Assembly (NCBI GenBank): GCA_022316685.1
Contig: JAKJHU010000046.1
Span: 6,919,001-6,983,000, forward strand
Length of the DNA: 64,000 nt
Direction: 5' to 3'
Source: Progne subis subis
Lineage: Eukaryota; Chordata; Aves; Passeriformes; Hirundinidae
Each line of letters starts with the position of its first letter. Positions within the stretch are counted from its first letter, which is position 1. This document shows, piece by piece, positions 1 to 11,300 of the stretch. The notes under the pieces are model-generated. The model ran no database searches. It had not been told where the DNA came from and was given only the letters and a program-made list of their open reading frames with translations. Made by a program: the position numbers and the translations under genes.

Positions 1-167
1 ATAATACTGAAAATTACCTAAGGCAAGAAATACATTTTTTTAATACTACTGTGCAATCTGGGGTTTGATTTGGACACATGATTCATGAAAACACAAACAC
101 TGCATTCACCTAAAGTTAAAATCTGACTACAAGAACTTTAGTTAAATTAAATAAATACAGTATGTAC

Positions 168-239
168 CTGCAAAGTATCAGCAAATACTACAATGAGATT
201 CTTCAGTTCCAGAACAAGGTCAGGATCACTGCAATATGA
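168..239 (-). CDS. EXOC6: EXOC6 exon 12 (last exon in window)
   Basis: The exon has 24 codons (residues 375-398) reading SYCSDPDLVLELKNLIVVFA, then DTLQ. Acceptor CTCACTTTCAG; donor CAG|GTACAT. The next residues in the family (GYGFPVN...) must be in an exon to the left of position 1. It is phase 0 at both ends. Confidence 0.97.
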
Positions 240-2141
240 CTGAAAGTGAGAAATTCTGGTTTTATTAAAAGGATTTAACATTTTCAAAGAATAGTATCAC
301 AGGTTAAACTATCCAGCCTTAGTGAAAAACAGTTTAGACTTGTCTTTACTTAGTCTAGTAAATAAATACTGGACATAGTTATAAAAGTGGAATACATAAA
401 AGTATTCCTTAAATTTTTATGTAACTATCAATGGTTTAAAAGTTCAGAAAAAGTCAACTAAAATAATAGATTCAATAAATACCAGCATGGTGTACTGAGA
501 CTGAAAATCAGCAAATTACATTTATTTTAGTGGAACATAAGCACACTTGGCTGAAACAGTATCAGAGTGGTTCCACAGGGAATTCTTTTGATCACCAAGC
601 CTGGGTCTAACAAATGCTGTGCCACCTCAAACAGATTTTTCCAGCTCTATGAGTAAAATTCACTAAAATATTTTCTGAACAATTTCAAATTTAAATTGGA
701 TGATAAAAAGGTCAAGATATAAAGTTATTTACTGGATGACTAAAATTGAAATTTGATTTTCAAAGGTGCAGAGTCATACAACTAAGGCTTTTGCCTCAGC
801 TTCACTATTTGAAACACTGGATAAAAAATCCATTAAAATAGTTTAAAGCTGTATGAGAATATAGTATTGGCTGAAGACAATATACACCTGTTTCACCTCT
901 CCTGAAGTTTTGCTCTTAGCATACTTCATTAAAAGAAAGGGTTTGGTTTATTTGTCTAAACATTAGTCTTCAGCAGGATGATGTTAGAGAGATTCTGATA
1001 TAATTGGGTTTGATGGGAGGTACACATATAGAGAAGAAAAAGTGACCAAGTACACAGCAAGACTTTGAAGATTTCTTTAGAGATTACATTACTTTCAATC
1101 TTCAAATCACCATATTCTCATATAGGTGTATAGATCCACATGGAGACAATTAACTAGCAAAGCATTTAGCTTTTAAAAATGCTGGATGAATATATCTCAA
1201 TAATCCTCTCAAAAGAGTAAGATAGTATGAGAACATCTCATGTACCACTTCTTATAAAGGTCCTATGATAACCATGGTTGCAATCTCAACTTTTTCCATT
1301 TTTCCTCAGTATATATGAAATATAAAAATTTTCTTGAATCAAAGATCAATTTTAATAACAATAAAAATAGCATTGCATTAAAAAAATGCTGCTAGCACAC
1401 ATTCAAAAGGGAAAGATCAAGCTTTTTTATTTTTTCCGACAGTAAAAGTTACACCAATAGTAAACTCTGAAGCAATTTATTATCAGTCAGTTTGAGTGAA
1501 CAATGTGTATTTCATTGGTTTTTCACAGAGGAATAAGAAGTAGTATCCGGCCTCACTGCAGCTAAGGGAGGAATATAACTTTAGGAGACACACTTGAATG
1601 CACCAAAATACCCAAGTGATACGGAATTTTTCTAATACCTTCACTTCAACATAAACATAACACTACTATAGCATTGAAGAGAGAGCTGCAAGGGTTTTGC
1701 TGGTGGAGTTTATTTTGGAAACACAGCATTTGGAATGATAATTAGGAACTATTTCCTGGTGGTGCTTTCAGTGCTGAACTATTCAATCTGATCTAATGAA
1801 GAGGTCAGTTGAGACTAATGAGGAAGGATTGCAATAATAACAGCAGATTAACTCTGCATATTCTAAACTGCTGGACTAAGAGGAGGTTTGGAAGACCCAG
1901 TGAGTTGTAAATCAGTGGAGGATTATGCAAATAGCCCATGGCTGCGGATCACAGCCTGATACTGTTGGGAAAAACAAAAGCTTGGCAGGCTCCCTCCCAA
2001 ATCTGAGCAATTTTTAATCACAAGAAAAAGAAAACATGAGAGAGGTGTAATTTTTCACTTTGTTACTATCCCGGCTTTAAATACATAGCGCTCTGAAGTA
2101 AGAGGATTTAAACTGCAATACTGATAAAACTTCTCACTTAC
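240..2141 (-). other. EXOC6 intron 11
   Basis: AT-rich intron of 1.9 kb between exons 11 and 12. No repeat element or further exon was recognised. Confidence 0.9.
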
Positions 2142-2262
2142 TGAATGTGTTCTAAGAACAGCAATGATCTTGGAAAGGGCCATGTTCCAGAGTTCATCAG
2201 TGTATGTCCTAGTTACCAGTCCTTGGGTTACATGTAAAATGTGGTCTTCTACTACAAAGAAA
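2142..2262 (-). CDS. EXOC6: EXOC6 exon 11
   Basis: This 121-bp exon completes Gly334 and encodes residues 335-374: FFVVEDHILHVTQGLVTRTY, then TDELWNMALSKIIAVLRTHS. Acceptor TTGTTTTAG; donor TCA|GTAAGT. It is almost identical to mammalian EXOC6. HVTQGLVTR and SKIIAVLR distinguish it from EXOC6B (HTTQGLVNR, SKTIAALR). Confidence 0.98.
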
Positions 2263-2642
2263 CTAAAACAAAATAATGCTTAAATTATTACATTGTTTAT
2301 AATATTAGAGCAAATACTACCCTTCACACCCATTCATAGCCAAAACCTTCTCCACTGGAGCAGTGACACTTTGGTAGGTTTGGTGTTGCGCTTCACCCAG
2401 GATGAAGTAAAAACGTGAAAAGTTTGTTTCATGCCATCTGGAGCCCCGGCTGTTGGAGGGTCATGTAGGGCACCGTGGTGGTAGGATCTGGATGCTCTTT
2501 CCTGCTCAGATCCAGCAATAACCACACACATGGCTTGTGCAAAAACTGAATCTTGCAGAAGTTCTTGGACAATGGACGAATGCAAGTTGAATTAACAAGC
2601 AACACAGTAAAATGGAAGTAAATTTTCATTTAGAAAACTTAC

Positions 2643-2689
2643 CCTACAATTTGACTGAAGTATCTTCTATAGCCTTCTACTGTTTCATG
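2643..2689 (-). CDS. EXOC6: EXOC6 exon 10
   Basis: This 47-bp exon encodes residues 319-333 (HETVEGYRRYFSQIV) plus the first two bases of Gly334. Acceptor CATTGAAAG is short of pyrimidines; donor TAGG|GTAAGT. The intron between it and exon 9 is only 93 bp (2690-2782). The Gly334 codon is completed by the first base of exon 11. Confidence 0.96.
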
Positions 2690-2782
2690 CTTTCAATGAA
2701 AAAGAAAACAAGTTTAGGAACAAAAATACCAGTAAGCATTAGCTTAAACTCAAATCAATGCAAAACTGAAAGTACTGATTAC

Positions 2783-2866
2783 CATGCTTGACTGTGGTTG
2801 CAGAACTAATCTTGCTTGTTTCCTCCTTTGTTTTCTGTAGTAATTTTCAAATATTTCTCCATCACC
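2783..2866 (-). CDS. EXOC6: EXOC6 exon 9
   Basis: The exon has 28 codons (residues 291-318) reading GDGEIFENYYRKQRRKQARL, then VLQPQSSM, in phase 0. Acceptor TTTTTTTAG; donor ATG|GTAATC. The basic stretch YYRKQRRKQARL is a conserved Sec15 landmark. GDGEIF replaces GDEETF of the mammalian protein. Confidence 0.97.
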
Positions 2867-5800
2867 CTAAAAAAAGACATAAGTAGTCAAAAAAAGTCTG
2901 TGTGAAAAAGGCCCTTCTTAATTTAAAGGCAGAATTCTCTTAAACTAGGAACATATTTTGCATTTATTCCACATGTTAGCCTCCAGCTGACACCAGTAAA
3001 GTTTTGCATGCACGAAATACGCAGAAATTACCTTCTTCTGTAGAGCCAGTACTGTAAATAGAAATTCTGCTCACATGCCTACATTTTGCCAAGCAACATT
3101 ATGCATTTTAAATGGTATGTCCATTTTTAAACTACAACTTCAGAGTATATTAATATTCATAGACAAGGCATATTGTATGTATAATCATAACTCATTGTCT
3201 CCTGAAAACATTTCTCTAGGTTATTCAAGAGAATAACTGGATTATAAAGTTGTTACAAAGATGCTTCTGTGAATATATGACACATCTGAACACTGCCTGC
3301 ATTAGCTTTGCTGAGGAAAGGCACACATGAGATTTATTGAAAATTTACTTATTCTCCTTGGATTTAAAATGAGTGTGGATTTGGATTTTTTTCCTATCAC
3401 GATCATCAAAAATACAATACCTGTTGTGCATAAAGATTATGAGGAATTCAAGTGACATCCTACTCATCTCATTAAGATGACCAATTCAGTGGAAACCATC
3501 GGTCTATTTGAAATCAGTGCTACCTTGACTCACCTATCTACCAAACCACATGCAATTTGTATGCAAGCAGAATAAAGCAGCTTAGCATTTTTAAGGTTTG
3601 TTTTTACTTCATGAAACTATTATTAGGCCACTGCTATTCAGAATTCCATTACTTGGTGTTCAAAAAAATCTCCAAAACAAATTATTACAGATACTTTACC
3701 CTACTAATCCAGCATTACATACCTAACTCCTTTATAAAATAAAAATTTAGTTAATAATGAATATTTAGTTAATAATGACTATTTAGAAATATTGTTATAA
3801 ATACTGTTAAAGTCATATTTAGAAATACCGTTAACCTAAGAAAGCCGAAAAGTAAGAGACTTTGCTTAAAAACAAAAAAATTTCACTTGAAACCAAGATG
3901 TAATTTGGCTTTCACATAAATTTATACTATAAATTGACTAACTCTGTTGCAGCAGAACTTTATACAGTACGGTCCTATTCATACAAACACATAATGATCA
4001 CAGATACCAACCATTCATGTCCAGCCCAAATATTCAGTGCAGTTTTCAGATTGCTGACTTCTAACTCCAGCATCAAATCTGCACCCAGTCCTGACAAAAG
4101 CTTCTCAAGTGAAAAGGACTAGCTGTTCTTCTCAAATCCACACCACAAGTGGAGATGTCAAACATTTAGGATTATTTATAGATCACACTATACTATGCAG
4201 TCACAATTAACAATTCAGGCATAACAACTGTTTGAACCAGATGTGCTGAAGCAATCAGCAGAAAACACCAACAACCCTGATGGTTCACTCACTGAATCAG
4301 CAAAGCCTAGGTGATAAAATATAACAAAGCAATGCATTTGTTTTGCCCAGCTTTCAAAATTACAATTTTTTCTAGCACCAGAAACAATAAATCAGTTAAA
4401 AATTTTAGGAATATTGCTAATATATCAAGTCCTATTTGATACCATAGACACACTTGCTTCACACTGATACCGTGTTTTACTAAAATGTAACATTACATGC
4501 CAAAAGGGCAGGGGTATCTTCTCCAGAATTTATATACACAACATCTCACATAACACACGGGCTAAAAAAAGATCTTTATGCATATTTCTCATAAATTTCT
4601 AGTCTAAAGAAAGGTTACTGGTCCATAAATACAGTCCACGTTTGGTATGTATGTATCTTGCCATCACCAGGTTGGAATCACAAGCTGTGTAAAATTCTGA
4701 AGTATATCAAAATCGTGCTTTTTTCTTCAAATGAAGAAGCAGAGTAAAAAACTTCTATCCTGTGTGAAATTAGAATATTTTCTACAATTTTGTAGTAGAG
4801 ATGGAATTTGTTAAGAACATAATACTTGCTCTAAGATCCTTACTAGAGAAATAGAAAGTCATCTGGTATCAACTGCCCTTCTTTGCAACCATCAAGTTCT
4901 CTAAACTCAAAAGAGACGGTCTGCAACACAAGGTAAATGAGAAGGACTCCCGAAAGCACCTAATGCACAACTCTTGATAACGCTATCATGGTTTATTAAG
5001 GAAATTATGCTGGCTGGCAATACAGAAGTCTACGGTATCAGGGAGCACTCCAAGCTGTTTTGTGTCTCCAGTAAATTTGGAATCTGGAAAACTTTTTGTG
5101 TAAACCCTAAGGTGCAACTTCAGGATCCTTGTCAAAGCGAAAAACATAATTGCATATTACTTTTAACTGTCATCTAGCAATTTTACTTCCTGTTTCTTCA
5201 TTATACTAAAGAAAGAATTAGCAGCTGCTGTCAAGTGGTATGCTTGATTTTACACATTCTTTTTAGAGTGTTATTTCACACCACTCTCTGTTAAAAGAAG
5301 CAGTCCACTCTTTCAATGGTTCTGGCAGCCTGTCTTTCCGTCCCTCCCAACTTTTCAGTGAGATGAACAATTAATGATGGTTTTGCTTGCATTTTTTCTT
5401 AAAAAAAGTTACAGTGAAATTATATTTTAAATAGCATTTCAATATGCAAGCCTTCATGTCACACAGCTGCAAGGATTCTATAAAAAGAAGATAACCCAGC
5501 CTGAATGCTTGAAGGAAGGAGCAGCTGAGGAGCTGTAGGATTGCTAATCCTAGTCTTACAAGCACATCATCTATGTGTCACTGATCTTTAGTTCTGTAAA
5601 TAATCTGACTTCAAAAGCAACTGAGACACAGGAAAGATAATAAAACAACAAATAATTTGATACTATGTTTCCCCAAAATAAGTTTTCATCCTTGTAAACT
5701 TGTGCACTGAATCTGTTCTACAGTAGCTAAAATAGGGTATTGCGCCTCTGTCACTGAATCCAATCTAATCCGCCTGGGAACACCCTGTCAGAATCTACAG

Positions 5801-6190
5801 ACTTTGCTTCCAGACTTTTCACTACTACTCTGATTTCCACAAGATCCAGACTGAATATTCCTATGTTTTGTCACATTCATCCAAATACCTGGGTAACATG
5901 GAACACTTGTGGGAACTGTGTGGATACCACTATTAAGGCAAACATACATATTTTACTTAAAACCACCTAGGTATTACATGCCTTGTGGAGTGTCCTTTAT
6001 GATGCATACAAAAGAACTCATGGGCTCATGCCCTGAGTACCCATACCCATTTCATCTGGTTCATCCAGAACTATTAACACTACAAGCAATACAAACCAGT
6101 TTGGGAACTATTAGGAGTATGAACAATGTGAAAATAAACATGGGACTTCAAAAATGTAAATCTCTTTTTTGAGGTCACCTTAATACATAC
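2867..6190 (-). other. EXOC6 intron 8
   Basis: AT-rich intron of 3.3 kb. It holds the small tandem patch near 3743-3830. Short open frames show no recognisable protein and no splice context. Confidence 0.9.
3743..3782. repeat. 18-bp tandem repeat in intron 8
   Basis: TTTAGTTAATAATGA occurs twice with an 18-bp period. Just beyond, ATTTAGAAATA recurs twice 36 bp apart (from about 3780 and 3816), so the patch is a small AT-rich tandem array. Confidence 0.7.
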
Positions 6191-6259
6191 CAAGACTGAG
6201 TAGATGTGCAAACACCTATAGACTGGAGAAAAGTCAACAAGATCTTGGGCAGTTAAAAC
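6191..6259 (-). CDS. EXOC6: EXOC6 exon 8
   Basis: This 69-bp exon encodes residues 268-290: VLTAQDLVDFSPVYRCLHIY, then SVL. Acceptor CTTCTTTAG; donor TTG|GTATGT; phase 0 at both ends. QDLVDFSPVYRCLHIYSVLG is a block nearly invariant between EXOC6 and EXOC6B, so it supports the family but not the paralogue by itself. Confidence 0.97.
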
Positions 6260-8153
6260 CTAAAGAAGGAAAGGAAAAAGAAGAGTATATAAAACATAAT
6301 AAGCATATAATCTGCAAAATGGGATATATTACCAACGGAACTTGTCTACATAATAGGGACTCAAAAATGGATGGTTTCTATTGGACAACAATAAAACAAT
6401 TGCTCCAATCTCTCCTCCTTTTCCATTAGTCATAAATTTTATTTGTGTTACAATACCACACTCCTTTCTCTGTGTTTCCAGAGCATCAGATTTAAAGATC
6501 TAAATACTCACTGTTTTATTCAATTTAGGAATACTGAGTATTTGACAGATGAAAGAGGTCTTACCTAAGCTAAGGTCCTCAACACCAAAATGCAGAATTT
6601 AGCAGTACCAGAATATTCTAGTGGGCCACATAACACTAACACTGGGCAGGTAATGTATGACATAAGTTGCAATTGAATTCCAGAATAACTGCAAGTCTTG
6701 TCCAACCAAATGTCCTCAAACACAATGCTAAAGCCAGCATTAATACAACTAGTATTTTAGCACTAATTTTTCATCCTGAAATGCTGATCTAGACTGGTAC
6801 ACCTCAAAGGTGTTCTGTGTATTTCTCTAACTAATGTTAACCATCTAAAGACAGTGTGTTTTGTTCAATAAACGCACAAAATTCACTTTAAATAAGATGA
6901 ACTCATTTAGTACAAAGTTACCTCTTCTTCATGTTCATCTTCATCTTCAAATGTTCGCTTCAATGTGATTTCATTCTTGGATTCCAAAATCCTGTTTCTA
7001 CCTAAAGGCATATTCCGACCATAGTTTACATTATTCTGCTTCTGAAGAGCAGTACTAAAGGTTTTCTGCTGCTGTGCCTGTTTTAAGAGTAGAATTCATT
7101 AAGAGGCATGCAATTCAAATTCCATCACTGATGAGTATATGCTAGGACACGAAAAACAGGTGGTGCAATTGAATACACACCAGTGTAACTGCAAGGTGCA
7201 CGCACACCCTCAGCCTACACCAGTGATTTTGCCTTTAATCAGTTTGGGACGATATATTAATTCAATAATGAATCCTGGATAACTTTTCCCTAACCCCCAG
7301 AATAAAATTTTAAAGGCAGAAAAATTTTCAAAAAGCAATATGTAATTTTCCTGATCATAACTTGCAGAGAATCAATATTTAAACGAAGTACAGGTATCTG
7401 AGTTCCCAAATACTTCTTTGCTGTCTTCAGTTAAGTCTAAGTCAGCAGTCAGCTGCAGAAGTCAAAGGCACTGTATTGCCCTTACCATTCAAGGCAGCAC
7501 AGCATAACCTTGCAATTAAGTTTCATTTATAAAAATCAATGCTGCATTTTACAAGAACCTTAGATGACAAAATGGCAACCCAACCTGAATTCTGTCAATG
7601 AGAAGCCAAATGTAAACGGCATTTGCTCTCTGAATAAATTTTCAAAGCATTAACTGCTTTAAACCTTGCCTAGTAGTGACACTCTGAAGTGGCGCATTAT
7701 TGTGTGATGGAGCAGGCAAGGCCTCCAGCTGTCTCAGTCTCCTTCTGGCTCTTACCTCAGTCTTCTGCAGGAGTAGCATTTTGGAGAAAACTAGGCAGCT
7801 ATCTCATCACCTCTTCTGTCTAATGCATCCTGGCCAGCTGGCCAGATAGGCTGCTCTTTGTTTTGGTGCAGTAGCTGCTGAGTTACAGACTATCCAGGAG
7901 CTGACTACTCAAAGTACTTCAAAATTTCTTGAAACCTGAGATATACAGCATCTCTCCTTCCTTTCTCAAGGAAGAAACTACTTATTTCCAGGAAAAAAAT
8001 CACACAACATGTCTGCATTTCACAGCTCTCCATCTTTACTCAGAGGTCTGCAGGATGACTGTAATCTTTGAACAAACCTTCTGGGATAATTTGACACCTA
8101 ATAAAACTGAAATTTTCAGTAAACAACAGGACCATTCTGTTCAGCTGGCTTAC
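6260..8153 (-). other. EXOC6 introns 7 and 6 (interrupted by exon 7)
   Basis: Intron 7 spans 6260-6921 and intron 6 spans 7078-8153. Apart from the exon between them, nothing recognisable was seen. There is a somewhat GC-richer patch at 7680-7880. Confidence 0.88.
6922..7077 (-). CDS. EXOC6: EXOC6 exon 7 (variable acidic linker)
   Basis: The exon has 52 codons (residues 216-267) in phase 0, starting AQQQKTFSTALQKQNNVNYG and ending in the acidic run FEDEDEHEEE. Acceptor CTTAAAACAG; donor GAG|GTAACT. This is the least conserved exon. The middle (NMPLGRNRILESKNEITLKR) differs at many positions from mammalian EXOC6 as I recall it, and is unrelated to the insert in EXOC6B. It is probably a flexible charged linker between helical domains (inference). 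Confidence 0.96.
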
Positions 8154-8358
8154 CTGTTTCATGGCAGTTTCCCCAATTCTGTCAGAATGCTTTCGAATAC
8201 TCTCTAAGAAGTCCTTCAAATCTGACATGGATATTTCTTTTATTTCTTCACGCAGTTTCGGAAGATTTTCTATCATTATCTGGCAAAAGCGGTATTGGCT
8301 AACTCTAGGAAGATACAGATTTTCTAGCTGCTCCATTGTTTTCAAAGCAGAATAGTAT
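8154..8358 (-). CDS. EXOC6: EXOC6 exon 6
   Basis: This 205-bp exon, the largest coding exon in the window, completes Arg147 and encodes residues 148-215. It runs from YYSALKTMEQLENLYLPRVS through the strongly conserved DLKDFLESIRKHSDRIGETA to MKQ. Acceptor CTTTGTAG; donor CAG|GTAAGC. The DLKDFLESIRKHSD block is shared by all Sec15 proteins I recall and belongs to the helical rod of the subunit. It lies 7.2 kb downstream of exon 5. Confidence 0.98.
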
Positions 8359-11300
8359 CTACAAAGAGATTAAAATAAAATTATGAAGTTTCTTATAAAA
8401 AATTGGTAGCATAATTTATCATACATATATCAATTTCATACATGGAATCAATATGCATCTAATTAATTTAGTCTATTCTTAGAAAAATTAACAATCAAAA
8501 GGCCATCCATATAATGTTTTAGTTTGAAAAAAACAACCCAGTGGACTGCCAGATTGATGCAGCCAAGTCAAAACTTTAAGAAGACTTCTATAGTATTAAC
8601 TGTTCTGATCAATAGTCCCAGTACCACATGAAGCATCCTGCAGAATGGAGACATTGAAGTCATGACCAGTTATCTTCCCTTCTAGATTGAACTGACTTAG
8701 GGTTTTTCTTCTGAAATAGAAACTGCCAATCACCCAACAGCTTCAGTGTATGCACCAAACGATGAAAAGAATCTTGCAATAGCATGTCTGCAGCTATCTG
8801 CCTTCCTTCAGGTATATGTGAACACATACATCTATGCCAACCCTCCTTCTACTTATCCTTGGTGGGAAAAGACGCAGATACACCTATCCTGACCAAGGCT
8901 TTTTTCCAGCACTATATCATACTTTGCTGTAAACCACAAACCTATTAACTATTCTGACAAAATACAGTCTATCCCACCCAGAAAACAACTACATTGAATT
9001 AACAAAGTACCATAATCAACAAATCCGTGATCTCAACCACAGTTTAAAGAGAGGCACAGGAACCAGGCTAAATATGAGTAGGAGAGCAGTCAACTACAGA
9101 TGTGACAATAATTTCCCTTTATGTAGTATTCTTACCAGCTACTCTGCCCTGAAGGGAGTTGGGAAAATGAATTTAGTTTGTCTGATTAGAACAGAATAAG
9201 GTAAAGCGATTCCTTCTACCTTGGTCTTAAATGGGAAAAGTACACTCATCGATCAGATGGAATTAACTTGTTGCTAGTTCCAACCCTTTCTGTCCACAAA
9301 TATTGAGTAACAGCCTTAACCTGTATTCAGCTTTTCTTCCATAATTTTCAATTCCCTTTTCTTCCTTAAAGTTCAACATAATCTATTTTGAAAAATTACC
9401 AAATTATTTTGAGGGAAAAAGATGAATAGGAGGAAAATACCTTCAAATAAGAAAACCTAGAAAAGTGTCCTTTACAGTTCTTTAGTTTCTGAACATGACT
9501 TTCTAAATAGAGTGAGTAAACACTTTCAAAAAATGTAATTCAAGTTTCTGGTTTCTTTCAGTAGACAAACAATAACAACACTAGACACTACTACAATAAC
9601 AACACTAACACTAGAGCCATGACTTTCTGATCAATTCTGAAATTAAGACAGTGTTTTGAATCTTCTTAATCAAGACATCTCTAAGTTAACAACTCAGCAT
9701 AGCTGGAGGATGGGAAAAAGCTTCTCTTTTATTCCAGAACAGAGCTGCTTTCAGAAGACTGCAAATAAAGTGGTTTCAAGTGTAAATTAGGAGCTTTTGT
9801 TTGTTATGTGCTTGGTTTATATAAAATATACATAAGGTGACGGGAATGTTGCACATAAGAAAAGGTCTGGGGGGTGTATGTGTGTGGGTTTTGTTTTCCT
9901 AAATAGAAAATGTTCAAGAGTGCCACATGGTGAGACTTCTGGGGAATAAAACCATAATAGCATCAAAATCGTATAAAAGGTTTTTATTTAAATTATACAG
10001 ATCAGCTTATCAGAACACTGTTAGTTCATCTGGAAGGTTTTTGACTGCTGGCTCTAAGATCAGAATTAACATAATCCATTCTAAATCCATTCTAGAGTCC
10101 CTTACTAATTATACCTATACGGAGCTCAGGACCTTGCCCTTTTAACATCTGTTCTGATAAAACACTCAAGTCTTATTAATTTGAAGGTCATGTGCAGGTC
10201 AGGATTTAAACCAGAAAGTTTTGCATATCCTTTCATAGAATTCATGTATTTAGATTTTAAAACTTTCCACAGATTTAACTCAGTGCTGAAGTTTTTGACA
10301 ATATTATTAGCTCCCATCATGTATTATCAATCATATAAGATGAAGACTGCCCATTTGACTGCAAATGAGTTAAAGAATTATCTCCAAAGTTATTTTTTTC
10401 ATATAAATATAGCACACACTTCTGCCTATTCTTCTGAGCTTATCTTATGAGAACATGTTCCTTGATGTAAAATTGGTAATTTTTTCACACTGAAGACATA
10501 AGTTTGAAACACCAATATGGGTCATATGATAAGACTCTGCAGAACTGATCCATTTCAGCACCAGAACAAGAAAACTGCACAATGAATTTACTAAAATCTC
10601 CAAACTGTAAAAATGGAACTTTCTAAAACCAGTAAGAACCAGGAAAGAAAAAAACAACACACAACACAAAAGTAAATTAAAAAAACCTCACAACCAAGAA
10701 ACAGCCACCACCCCCCACAAAGATTAATATTAATGTTTTGCATCATCTTATCCTTTGCAAAATTCCGCAGGCACAGAACAGTCGGGTCTGTATAGAATAT
10801 GAAACATCAACACACAAACCCCCCAACATTAAAAGAAAATGACCATTACTTTAGTGTACATGAAGTATTCCTTTATGCTTTAAATGACAAAGAGAACTTC
10901 AAAAAAATTATCAGCAGAGAGTTGTCTGGAGGCAGTAAAGAGAAACATCATAACTTACTAAAAAAGCACCATCAAGTTAAACGACAGCAGTAAAGAAATT
11001 ACACAGATCAGGAGCAAGATGAACTCAGACTGGATTTTACTGAGAATAATTTATTTCCACACAAGCATATTAAGTAAAAAGCCCCCATGTAGTTATATAC
11101 CAAAATTCCCTGCTGAATAAAAATGAGAGACAAAATCCTCATTTTTTTTTAATTAAGGAAACAAACCTAGTTTACAAAGAAAAAACAGTAGTACTCTCCA
11201 ACTATAGTGCTTCCCTTAGAGGAAATACTGTATATTCTTGCTTACTACATTTCCACTGAGTAAATACCTAAAACTTTGCTATCAAACACATTTAAGGGAG

